A DNA stretch of 40,804 nucleotides. It comes from Hyphomicrobiales bacterium. GTDB lineage: Bacteria > Pseudomonadota > Alphaproteobacteria > Rhizobiales > Rhizobiaceae. The notes beneath the pieces were generated by a model. The model had not been told where the DNA came from, ran no database searches, and worked only from the letters and a program-made list of their open reading frames with translations. The translations under genes and the position numbers were made by a program. Below are positions 18,674 through 26,143 of this stretch, piece after piece (position 1 is the first letter of the stretch; each line of letters opens with the position of its first letter). Where the stretch lies: NCBI GenBank assembly GCA_900470155.1, contig UBZT01000012.1:1-40804 (forward strand), given 5' to 3'.

Positions 18674-19573
18674 GCCGCGTTCACCGGTGCCGGATGTGTT
18701 TGCCTTGCGATTCGGATCCAGCGCTTCGGCGAGGCGCATCTTTGCCGATCCCGGCTTGAGCGGCTTCTGCTGGCTTTCATGGGGCGCCCAGCCCGAGACG
18801 AAGATCATCGAAAACGTCGCCCGAATGCGCCCGTCCGGATCAGCGTAGCGCTCGGCATAGATTTCGGCAGCTCTCAGGAAGAAACGCCGCGAGAGCGGCT
18901 TGCGGCTGCGACCGATCAGCGGGTTGGCCATGCCCATCGCGCGCAGGTCGCGCATCAAGGCAAAGAGATTGTCATAGCGAACGGTGAAGCTTTCCTCGTC
19001 GATGACAGGCAAGGCGAAACCTGCGCGCTGCAGCAGCGAGCCGACGTCGCGGATATCGGGAAACGGGATGACCCTCGGGCTTGCGCCGCCGTAGAGCTCG
19101 GTTTCTGCGCTCAGCAGCACATCGCGCAGTTCGGCCAGTGTGCCGGCGCCGGGAATGGCGGCGAGCAGGAGACCGTCGGGCTTCAGGGCACGGCGCATCT
19201 GGATCAGCATGCCCGGCGTGTCGTTGGTCAGGTGTAGCGACAGCGGCGAGAGGATCAGGTTGACGGATTCAGGAGCCAGTGGAACACTTTCGAAGCGGGC
19301 TGCCGACAGGTGCTCTTTCGGTTCAGCGAAGACGGCGCCGGTTTCCACCCGTTCCAGCGCGTCGATCTTGCCCGTGGTCATTGCCGACCTTGCCGCGACG
19401 CCGGTTGCGCCGAACAGTTCGACCGCGCGTTCAAAATGACGTTCGACCAGGGCCAACCGGTCCGCCAGTTCGCGCCCTGCCAATGCCAGCAGAAAATCGC
19501 TGCCCTCGATGTTGCGGGTCCTGGCCTTTTCGCGATTGGCTGTGATCAGGCCTTCGTCGAAGAGCGGGTTCAT
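18674..19573 (-). CDS. NDUFAF5-like methyltransferase-fold protein
   Basis: This protein of about 300 residues is like NDUFAF5/BioC-type proteins. The human homologue hydroxylates an arginine of the complex I subunit NDUFS7. Shared features are NLILSPLSLHLTND, LKPDGLLLAAIPGAGTLAELR, LMRDLRAMGMAN and GWAPHESQQKPLKPGSA. SAM motif I (normally D-L-G-C-G-x-G) reads VELFGATG, losing the first glycine, and the next acidic residue is not obvious. The start MNPLFDEGLI at 19573 has aggga nine bases upstream. The stop lies at 18671-18673. It is divergent from comF with 62 bases between. Confidence 0.85.
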
Positions 19574-19635
19574 GCGGCATTTCCCTGTAAGCATGGGGTC
19601 TGGCTAAGGCGACATATCGCGCCTAAAGTCATGTC

Positions 19636-20412
19636 ATGCTGGCTCACATAGTGCAGAAAACGCTCGCCGTCAGCCGGGAAACACCCCGGGCGCTGGCGTT
19701 TGGCCTGTTTGCGCTGTTTTATCCGCCGTCCTGTGCCCATTGCCATGCCCGCACGGCGCGCCATGCGGCCCTGTGTCCGTCTTGCTGGAGCCGGTTGCCG
19801 TTCATCGAGCGGCCGTACTGCGAGGTGCTCGGAACGCCGTTTGCCCATGATCCCGGTGACGGCATGGTGTCGGGGGAGGCGATCGCCAACCCGCCGGTGT
19901 TCGACCGGTTGCGTTCGGTGGCCCTGCATGAGGGGGTCGCGCGCGATCTGGTGCATGACCTGAAATATCGCGATCGCGGCGATCTGGCGCCGATGATGGC
20001 CGGCTGGATGGCGCGGGCTGCGGCGGCAGAACTGGCGCAGGCAGATGGCATCGTGCCAGTACCCTTGCATCGGACCCGGCTCTTTCGCCGCATGTTCAAC
20101 CAGTCGGCCGAACTGGGCCGCCATCTGGCCGCAAGCGCAGGCGTACCCTTTCTGCCGCAGGTTCTGGTGCGCCGCAAACGGACCGAGCAGCAGGTGGGGC
20201 TGACGGCGAATGCGCGGGCGCTCAATGTGCGCGGGGCGTTTATTGTCCCCAAGGAGCGGCAGGACATGGTGTTCGGCCGCCGCCTGATCCTGATCGATGA
20301 CGTCTATACAACCGGTGCGACGGTGAGTGCGGCCACCACTGCCCTGAAAAAGGCAGGTGCTGCGGATGTCACTGTTTTGACCTTTGCAAGGGCCGTGTCC
20401 GGTCCTATATGA
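19636..20412 (+). CDS. ComF family phosphoribosyltransferase-like protein
   Basis: This 258-residue protein has an N-terminal zinc finger (Cys33, Cys36, Cys47, Cys50) and a C-terminal type I phosphoribosyltransferase fold with the PRPP loop ILIDDVYTTGAT. The stretch VPVPLHRTRLFRRMFNQSAELG is the usual ComF motif. Homologues act in DNA uptake in competent bacteria. In Rhizobiaceae the role is unknown, and no other competence gene is nearby. It is followed 43 bases later by grxC. Confidence 0.9.
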   Translation: MLAHIVQKTLAVSRETPRALAFGLFALFYPPSCAHCHARTARHAALCPSCWSRLPFIERPYCEVLGTPFAHDPGDGMVSGEAIANPPVFDRLRSVALHEGVARDLVHDLKYRDRGDLAPMMAGWMARAAAAELAQADGIVPVPLHRTRLFRRMFNQSAELGRHLAASAGVPFLPQVLVRRKRTEQQVGLTANARALNVRGAFIVPKERQDMVFGRRLILIDDVYTTGATVSAATTALKKAGAADVTVLTFARAVSGPI

Positions 20413-20455
20413 AGGCAGCATTTTTTAACGTCCTACCCTCGTGACGGAGTTTTGA

Positions 20456-20713
20456 ATGGCAGGTGTTACGATCTATACGCGCCAGGGCTGCGGTTATTGT
20501 TCGCGGGCCAAGGCATTGCTGGCCTCGAAGGGCGTCGATTTTGTCGAGCATGACGCGACTGGCAGAGCCGAACTGCGCAACGAGATGATTTCCAGGTCCA
20601 ATGGCGGAACGACCTTTCCGCAGATCTTCATCAATGACATGCATGTCGGCGGCTGCGACGATCTGCATGCGCTCGATCGTGCCGGCAGGCTCGATCCGCT
20701 GCTCGCTCAGTAA
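20456..20713 (+). CDS. grxC: Glutaredoxin 3 (dithiol)
   Basis: This 85-residue glutathione-dependent disulfide reductase has the active site CGYC (Cys12, Cys15; CPYC in E. coli). It has the cis-proline TFPQIFIND and the glutathione-binding GGCDDLHAL. It reduces ribonucleotide reductase and mixed disulfides. The ATG has ggag six bases upstream (20446-20449). It heads the close row grxC-nitrilase-DUF1178-DUF3291, with only 12 bases to the next gene, a linkage common in Rhizobiales and consistent with glutathione metabolism. Confidence 0.94.
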   Translation: MAGVTIYTRQGCGYCSRAKALLASKGVDFVEHDATGRAELRNEMISRSNGGTTFPQIFINDMHVGGCDDLHALDRAGRLDPLLAQ

Positions 20714-20725
20714 AGGACGTATCCA

Positions 20726-21583
20726 ATGGTATTCAAGGCTGCTGCCGTCCAGATGTGCTCCGGTGTCGATCCGGAGAAAAACGCGGCTTCGATGGCACGT
20801 CTCGTGCGCGAGGCTGCGGCCGAAGGTGCTGTCTATGTGCAGACGCCGGAAATGACCGGCGCGGTGCAGAAGGATCGCCCCGGCCTGATGGCGATCCTGC
20901 GTGACGAGGATACCGATATCATCGTCAAGACGGCGTCGGATCTGGCGCGGGAGCTTGGCATCCATCTGCATGTCGGCTCGACCGCGATCAAGCTGGGCGA
21001 CGGCAAGATTGCCAACCGCGCCTTCCTGTTCGGTCCCGATGGCCACAAGATCACCTCCTATGACAAGATCCACATGTTCGACGTGGATCTCGACAATGGC
21101 GAGAGCTGGCGCGAAAGCTCGGTCTACCGGCCGGGTACCCGGGCGGTGGTCGCCGACCTGCCGTTTGCCAAGATCGGCTTCGGCGTCTGTTACGACGTGC
21201 GGTTCCCGCATCTGTTCCGGGCCGAGGCGATGGCCGGGGCGGAGATCCTGACGACGCCTGCCGCCTTCACCAAGCAGACCGGCGAGGCGCATTGGGAAAT
21301 CCTACTGCGCGCTCGGGCAATCGAGAATGGTGCCTATGTGATCTCGGCCGCCCAGGCGGGCGTGCATGAGGATGGCCGCGAGACCTTCGGTCATTCGATG
21401 ATCGTCGATCCCTGGGGCAAGGTGCTGGCATCGGCGGGTGGCAGCGGCGAGGCCGTGGTGATCGCCGAGATCGATACCGATGCCGTGAAAGCGGCGCGGG
21501 CAAAGATCCCGAACCTGAAGAACGGCCGCGATTTCGAACTCGATTTTGCGCCGGTCCTGGCGAAGGGAGGCGTGACAGTTTGA
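20726..21583 (+). CDS. Carbon-nitrogen hydrolase, Nit1-like (deaminated glutathione amidase candidate)
   Basis: This 285-residue nitrilase-superfamily amidase has the catalytic triad Glu42 (TPEMTG), Lys114 (YDKIHMFDVD) and Cys155 (GFGVCYDVRFP). DKIHMFDVD is typical of the Nit1/Nit2 branch, whose members repair deaminated glutathione. The grxC neighbour supports a glutathione-linked role, but the substrate is inferred. Its stop overlaps the TTG start of the next gene (TTGA). Confidence 0.88.
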   Translation: MVFKAAAVQMCSGVDPEKNAASMARLVREAAAEGAVYVQTPEMTGAVQKDRPGLMAILRDEDTDIIVKTASDLARELGIHLHVGSTAIKLGDGKIANRAFLFGPDGHKITSYDKIHMFDVDLDNGESWRESSVYRPGTRAVVADLPFAKIGFGVCYDVRFPHLFRAEAMAGAEILTTPAAFTKQTGEAHWEILLRARAIENGAYVISAAQAGVHEDGRETFGHSMIVDPWGKVLASAGGSGEAVVIAEIDTDAVKAARAKIPNLKNGRDFELDFAPVLAKGGVTV

Positions 21584-22008
21584 TCCGCTATTCGTTGTGC
21601 TGTGATAGCGCTCACGAATTCGAGGGCTGGTTTTCCGAGAGCGCAGATTTCGAACGTCAGAAGGCGAACGGCTTTCTGACCTGTCCGGTGTGTGGCTCAT
21701 CGGAGATCTCCAAGGTGCTGATGGCACCGTCTGTTTCGACGGCGCGGCACAAGGAGACGATGCAGGCGCTGGCCATTTCGGGCGCGCAGAAACAGGCCGT
21801 GGTCAAGCTGAAGGAAGCGATCCAGGAGATCCGCGCCAATAGCGAGGATGTCGGCGCGCGGTTTTCCGAGGAAGCGCGCAAGATCCATTACGGCGAGGCG
21901 GAAGCGCGCGGGATCATCGGCCAGGCGTCACCGGTCGAGGTGAGATCCATGCTCGAAGAAGGCATCGAGATCGCGCCCTTGCCGGTCCTGCCGGACGATG
22001 CGAATTGA
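21580..22008 (+). CDS. DUF1178 family protein
   Basis: This 142-residue protein of unknown function begins MIRYSLCCDSAHEFEGWF, followed by a CPVCGSSEISKVLMAPSV zinc-ribbon-like half. Both are hallmarks of DUF1178. The start is a TTG at 21580 that overlaps the preceding stop (TTGA), with gggagg about nine bases upstream. The next gene is joined in the same way, so translation of the row is probably coupled. The middle part is helical and charged. Confidence 0.88.
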   Translation: MIRYSLCCDSAHEFEGWFSESADFERQKANGFLTCPVCGSSEISKVLMAPSVSTARHKETMQALAISGAQKQAVVKLKEAIQEIRANSEDVGARFSEEARKIHYGEAEARGIIGQASPVEVRSMLEEGIEIAPLPVLPDDAN

Positions 22009-22589
22009 GCGGGCCGGCTCATCATATCGCGCTCTACAATTTCGGTCTTCATGTTGCCGACCATGACGATCCGGCGGTTGCCGGCTTCGTGCGCCGCGAG
22101 CCGTTCAATTTCGAGGCGGCGCGCCGCGCTCAGGGCTTTGTCGGCCGCTCAGGCTATGACGGAGAACCGGACCCCGAAAGCTGGGGCGAGCAGGTTTTTC
22201 CCAGGTTCATCAACGGAAGCGGTCGCGAGAGCGGCCCGTCCTCGCTGTCGCTCTGGCGCGATATCGAGAGCCTGATGGCGTTTTCCTATTCCGGCTTGCA
22301 CGCAGAGGCGCTGAAGAATGCGCGCCAGTGGAACGTGGTGCAGACATGGCCGCCGCTCGTCTTGTTCTGGGTGGAGGAAGGGCGCAGGCCGGATTGGGCG
22401 GAGGGCGTGGCACGGCTCGAAGCGCTGGCCGACAGGGGCGCCTCGGCTGATGGCTTCACTTTCAAACAGTCGTTCGACCCGCATGGCGCGCCCTATCGCA
22501 TCGACAGGGACCGGGTGAAGCGGATTGCCGCCGAAAACCTGGCCGGCCAGCACGACCTTCTGGATATGGTCAAGGCACTGCCGGCCTGA
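22005..22589 (+). CDS. DUF3291-like protein
   Basis: This 194-residue protein has the DUF3291 pattern: HHIALYNFGLHVADHDDP at the start, SLWRDIESLMAFSYSGLHAEAL in the middle and WPPLVLFWVEEGRRPDWAEG later. The fold is probably monooxygenase-like (ferredoxin-like), but the function is unknown. The TTG start at 22005 overlaps the DUF1178 stop (TTGA). It is the last gene of the grxC row and converges on the DUF924 gene with six bases between the stops. Confidence 0.82.
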   Translation: MSGPAHHIALYNFGLHVADHDDPAVAGFVRREPFNFEAARRAQGFVGRSGYDGEPDPESWGEQVFPRFINGSGRESGPSSLSLWRDIESLMAFSYSGLHAEALKNARQWNVVQTWPPLVLFWVEEGRRPDWAEGVARLEALADRGASADGFTFKQSFDPHGAPYRIDRDRVKRIAAENLAGQHDLLDMVKALPA

Positions 22590-22595
22590 TCCGGG

Positions 22596-23147
22596 TCAGC
22601 CCTTGAAGCCGCCATCGTCCAGGTAGGCCAGTTCTTCTGCCGTCGATTCACGTCCGAGCGCCGCATTGCGATGCGGGAAGCGGCTGAAGCGAGTGATGAT
22701 CTCCTGGTGGACGACCGCGTAGCGAAGGCATTCCTCGTCGTCGACCCGTTCATGATGGGCGGTGAACAGATCCATGCTGGTCTGCTGGTCGGCCAGATCT
22801 TCGGAATGTTCGAAGGGCAGGTAGAAGAAGATCGCCATCGGCGGGTCGACCTCTTTGTCGAAGCCTTTGCCGACGGCCTGCCGGGCAATGGACAATGCCA
22901 ACGGATCGGTGGCGAAGGCATGGCCGCTGGCGCGGAACATGTTGCGCGGGAACTGGTCGAGCAGGATCAAAAGGGCGAGCGTGCCGTCCGGCGTGTCGCA
23001 CCAGTCGCTGCATTCGTTACGGGCGGCGGCGAAATGCAGGTCGGTGAAGCGTGCCTTGAGCTCGGCGTCGAGCGCCTCATCCTTGACGAACCACTTTTCG
23101 CGTCCGGCGTCGCGCCAGAAGGCGATGACTTCCTGTGCGGCACTCAT
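22596..23147 (-). CDS. DUF924 family protein
   Basis: This 183-residue protein has the DUF924 hallmarks: [21 protein letters not shown] at the start, [16 protein letters not shown] in the middle and [15 protein letters not shown] later. The fold is all-helical and TPR-like; the function is unknown. Its ATG overlaps the ubiG stop by ATGA, so it is translated with ubiG. A longer frame to 23207 lies inside ubiG and is not used. Confidence 0.9.
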   Translation of the reverse strand: MSAAQEVIAFWRDAGREKWFVKDEALDAELKARFTDLHFAAARNECSDWCDTPDGTLALLILLDQFPRNMFRASGHAFATDPLALSIARQAVGKGFDKEVDPPMAIFFYLPFEHSEDLADQQTSMDLFTAHHERVDDEECLRYAVVHQEIITRFSRFPHRNAALGRESTAEELAYLDDGGFKG

Positions 23148-23893
23148 GCGGCGGGCCGTCTGGCGAGGACCATGTAGTTCACGTCGATATCGGACGAGAG
23201 GTTCCACTGGTTCTGCAGCGGATTGAAAAAGACGCCCTTCATCTCGACGATCTGCATGCCGCTCGTCGTCAGCGGCGCCTCGATTTCCTCGGGACGGACC
23301 AGCTTTTCGTATTGATGCGTGCCGCGCGGCAGCCAGCGCAGGACATATTCGGCGCCGACGATGGCAAGCGCTGCGGCCTTGAACGTGCGGTTGATCGTCG
23401 AGACCAGCATCATGCCGCCGGGGCGGACCATGGAGGCGCAGGTCGAGAGGAAGAAATCGACATCGGCGACATGTTCAACGACTTCCATGTTGAGCACGAT
23501 GTCGAAGGTCTCGCCGGCTTCTGCCAAGGCTTCGGCGGTGACGGCGCGGTAGTCGACCGGCACACCGCTCTGGCCGGCATGGGTCATGGCGATCTTGATG
23601 TTCTTTTCGGAGGCATCGGCGCCCAGGACGTCGGCACCCATGCGGGCAACCGGTTCCGACAACAGGCCGCCGCCGCAGCCGATATCGAGGATGCGCAGGC
23701 CCTCCAACGGACGATGGGCCTTGGGGTCACGGCCGTAGTGGGCGCATACCATGTCGCGGATATAGGCGAGGCGGACGGGATTGATCTTGTGCAGCGGGCG
23801 GAACTTGCCGGTCGGGTCCCACCATTCCGCCGCCATGGCGGAAAAGCGATCGACTTCGGACTGATCGATGGTGGTGCGTGCCTCTGCGGTCAT
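23144..23893 (-). CDS. ubiG: Ubiquinone biosynthesis O-methyltransferase UbiG
   Basis: UbiG carries out both O-methylations of ubiquinone synthesis using SAM. The 249-residue protein has SAM motif [12 protein letters not shown] (68-78). It also has [15 protein letters not shown], and the membrane-binding stretch around [23 protein letters not shown] typical of UbiG. The family start [14 protein letters not shown] is seen as [14 protein letters not shown]. The ATG has agaggg about eight bases upstream. In many Rhizobiaceae ubiG lies divergent from lysC; here the SH3 gene and lpiA-acvB stand between. Confidence 0.95.
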   Translation of the reverse strand: MTAEARTTIDQSEVDRFSAMAAEWWDPTGKFRPLHKINPVRLAYIRDMVCAHYGRDPKAHRPLEGLRILDIGCGGGLLSEPVARMGADVLGADASEKNIKIAMTHAGQSGVPVDYRAVTAEALAEAGETFDIVLNMEVVEHVADVDFFLSTCASMVRPGGMMLVSTINRTFKAAALAIVGAEYVLRWLPRGTHQYEKLVRPEEIEAPLTTSGMQIVEMKGVFFNPLQNQWNLSSDIDVNYMVLARRPAA

Positions 23894-24074
23894 GATGCTG
23901 CCCTCTTAAGGTGGTTGCGCTTCAAGTCGGATGATCGGCCCGCAAAGTCAAGGGTAGCATGGTCGCAGGCTCTGGTGACAGCCCAGGCGGAACCTTGGCC
24001 GATGGTTCGACGTTTCGCTCACACGATTCGCACATACAGGCGGCTTTGCCGTAATGAGTTCAAGGAGATCTACG

Positions 24075-24719
24075 ATGCACAAGTTCTGGGTTTTGGCGGC
24101 TGCAGCGGTGTCGGCCACAATGGTTCCCGCCATCGCCGAGGCCGCGCCGGCTTTTTCGACCGCCAATGTCAACATGCGGTCCGGCCCGAGCACCCGCTAC
24201 CCTGCCGTGGTGGTTGTGCCGGTCGGGACACGCGTCAACATCATCGGCTGCATGTCATCGGCCAACTGGTGCGACGTGTCCTTCGCCGGCTACCGCGGCT
24301 GGGTTTCCGGCTCGTATCTGCAGGCAAGCGTTTCGCAGCGCCGGGTTTACGTTGGACCGGAATATTACCGACCGCTCGGCATTCCTTCGGTCACGTTCAG
24401 CATAGGGCGCTACTGGGACGACAATTATCGCGGCCGTGACTTCTACCGGGATCGTGACCGCTGGCGCGATGGCAACTACCGCCCGGGCGTCGACAGGCGC
24501 GACGACCGTCCGCGGTTCGACAGGGACCATCAGCGCAACGAAGATCGCGCCCGCGACATCCGACGCGACAGCGACCAGCGGGCGCAGGAGCTGCAGCGCG
24601 ACCGCGACCGCCGCGAGGATCAGCGCCGCGCAGGTGGCCCGCGCGACAATCGCGATCCGAACGCATTCCAGCTGTTCTGCGGGCAGGATCCGAATTGCCG
24701 GGCTCGCCAGGGTAACTGA
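24075..24719 (+). CDS. Secreted SH3b-domain protein with Arg/Asp-rich tail
   Basis: This 214-residue protein has a signal peptide (residues 1-24, cut after AEA). It has one bacterial SH3 domain (about 27-85: TANVNMRSGPSTRYPAV, then WCDVSFAGYRGWVSGSYL) and a long, highly charged low-complexity tail rich in RD and DR pairs. The tail ends in a small Cys pair region (FCGQDPNC). SH3b domains usually bind peptidoglycan, so it is probably periplasmic or cell-wall-associated. The ATG has aaggag about eight bases upstream; a frame from 24054 would precede the signal peptide. A terminator follows. Confidence 0.88.
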   Translation: MHKFWVLAAAAVSATMVPAIAEAAPAFSTANVNMRSGPSTRYPAVVVVPVGTRVNIIGCMSSANWCDVSFAGYRGWVSGSYLQASVSQRRVYVGPEYYRPLGIPSVTFSIGRYWDDNYRGRDFYRDRDRWRDGNYRPGVDRRDDRPRFDRDHQRNEDRARDIRRDSDQRAQELQRDRDRREDQRRAGGPRDNRDPNAFQLFCGQDPNCRARQGN

Positions 24720-24752
24720 CGCGATACAAAAAGAGCCGGATAACACGATGCG

Positions 24753-24778
24753 AAAAGGGCGCCGGTCGGCGCCCTTTT
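24753..24778. terminator. Bidirectional terminator, SH3 gene / acvB
   Basis: The arms aaaagggcgcc (24753-24763) and ggcgccctttt (24768-24778) form an 11-bp stem with loop ggtc. T-runs follow on both strands because the outer bases are A/T. It lies between the convergent SH3-domain gene and acvB. Confidence 0.88.
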
Positions 24779-24787
24779 CTGTTGTCG

Positions 24788-26143
24788 TCAGTTCGGGATG
24801 CGTTTTGCCAGACCGTCGGTGATGCGTTTGGCCAGGGCCTCGTAATCGCCATCAAAGTGATGGCCTCCGGCAATCTCCTGCGTTTCGATCTTCGAACCGA
24901 CGAGGTCGCGGCAGGCATCGTCGTCTTCTTCCGACCCGTAGAAGCACTGGATCAGCGACGGGGAGATCTTGCGGATATCGTCCAGCGGGTCGTGGCCGGT
25001 GCTGGCTGCCTGACCGAGCCAGCCCGAGACCGAGACTTCATAATCCACCTGATGGGACAGAGCGAGCAGGCTGATCTGCGGCACGCGCGCCTTCAGCTTG
25101 TCCGGCAGGCCGTCGAATGCCGCAGGCAGAATGTCGGCGCCGAAGGAATAACCGACCAGCAGCACATGGTGGACGTTCCAGCGCTTGCCGTAGGTGTGGA
25201 TAATCTTGGCCAGATCGCTGCTTGTCTCCTCGGGCGTGCGCTCGGTCCAGAAATAGCGCAGCGAATCGACGCCGACGATCGGGATGCCGGACGCCTGGAG
25301 CTGGTTGGCCACTTCGCTATCGAGGTCGCGCCAGCCGCCATCTCCGGAATAGATCACCGCCATCGTATCGCTGGACGGGGTCGCATCGAGGATCGTCAGC
25401 GGCATTCCCAGAGGACTGTCGGTCTGGCTCTGGACGGCGATCAGTTCGTCGAGGGTGGCTGAAAATGTCGTGTCGGCAGCATCGGTGACATCCCTGAGGT
25501 CGATGTCGGGATGACTGGCAATCAGCGACTGGACATGCTCCAGGCCGTCCTTGGGTGCCTTGTCGGTGACCAGGATCGTTGCCGGATCGGGCAGGTCGCC
25601 GTCGGTCAGGGCATATTGCATGCGGTCGCCCGCCTTGGTCTTTTCCGCCGGAGTGCACAATTGCTTTGCCAGCGGGATGCCCGCTTCGGGGTCGAGCGCC
25701 AATGTCTGGCCGATCGTCGCCTTGGGGGTCTGGGCGAGGATGGCCAGTGCCAGTGCGCCGCCTTCGCCGCTTCCGGCGATGATCGGCGGCAGGAAGGCGG
25801 CGTTGCCGGCCTTGCGCTGCAGTTGGTGGCTGAGTGCCTCGATGTCGGACACCGTGTAGATGCAGTCGCCCTGGTCGGCAGAAAGCGAGGCCAGGTATTT
25901 GGGCGTATCGATGCCGATGACGATCGCGCCATTGCCCTGCAACCGTTCGGCTTCCGCCTGGTCGCCCGTCTGCCAGCCGGCGCCATCCGACAGCAGGACG
26001 ACGAGTGCCTTGGCGTCGTCGTCGGGCAGAAGCGTGACCGGTGCCGGAATCATGCCGGTATCAAGGGGCGGCTCCTGTGCCAGCGCGGGCACGGTCGACA
26101 GAAGCGGGAGGGCAAGCAGAGATGCCTTGAGGATGGGGTTCAT
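24788..26143 (-). CDS. acvB: AcvB/VirJ family periplasmic lysyl-phosphatidylglycerol hydrolase
   Basis: In Agrobacterium, AcvB is a periplasmic hydrolase of lysyl-PG needed for virulence; in Rhizobium tropici the orthologue is atvA. The 451-residue protein has a signal peptide (1-22, cut after ALA) and two VirJ-like alpha/beta-hydrolase halves. The C-terminal half has VIYSGDGGWRDLD (about 264-275), GYSFG (331-335, nucleophile Ser333) and GGHHFDGD (His428/429). The N-terminal half keeps SDGAGW but reads GSGEG (124-128), with Gly126 where the serine should be. The start overlaps the lpiA stop by ATGA, so synthesis and breakdown of lysyl-PG are coupled. Confidence 0.92.
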   Translation of the reverse strand: MNPILKASLLALPLLSTVPALAQEPPLDTGMIPAPVTLLPDDDAKALVVLLSDGAGWQTGDQAEAERLQGNGAIVIGIDTPKYLASLSADQGDCIYTVSDIEALSHQLQRKAGNAAFLPPIIAGSGEGGALALAILAQTPKATIGQTLALDPEAGIPLAKQLCTPAEKTKAGDRMQYALTDGDLPDPATILVTDKAPKDGLEHVQSLIASHPDIDLRDVTDAADTTFSATLDELIAVQSQTDSPLGMPLTILDATPSSDTMAVIYSGDGGWRDLDSEVANQLQASGIPIVGVDSLRYFWTERTPEETSSDLAKIIHTYGKRWNVHHVLLVGYSFGADILPAAFDGLPDKLKARVPQISLLALSHQVDYEVSVSGWLGQAASTGHDPLDDIRKISPSLIQCFYGSEEDDDACRDLVGSKIETQEIAGGHHFDGDYEALAKRITDGLAKRIPN

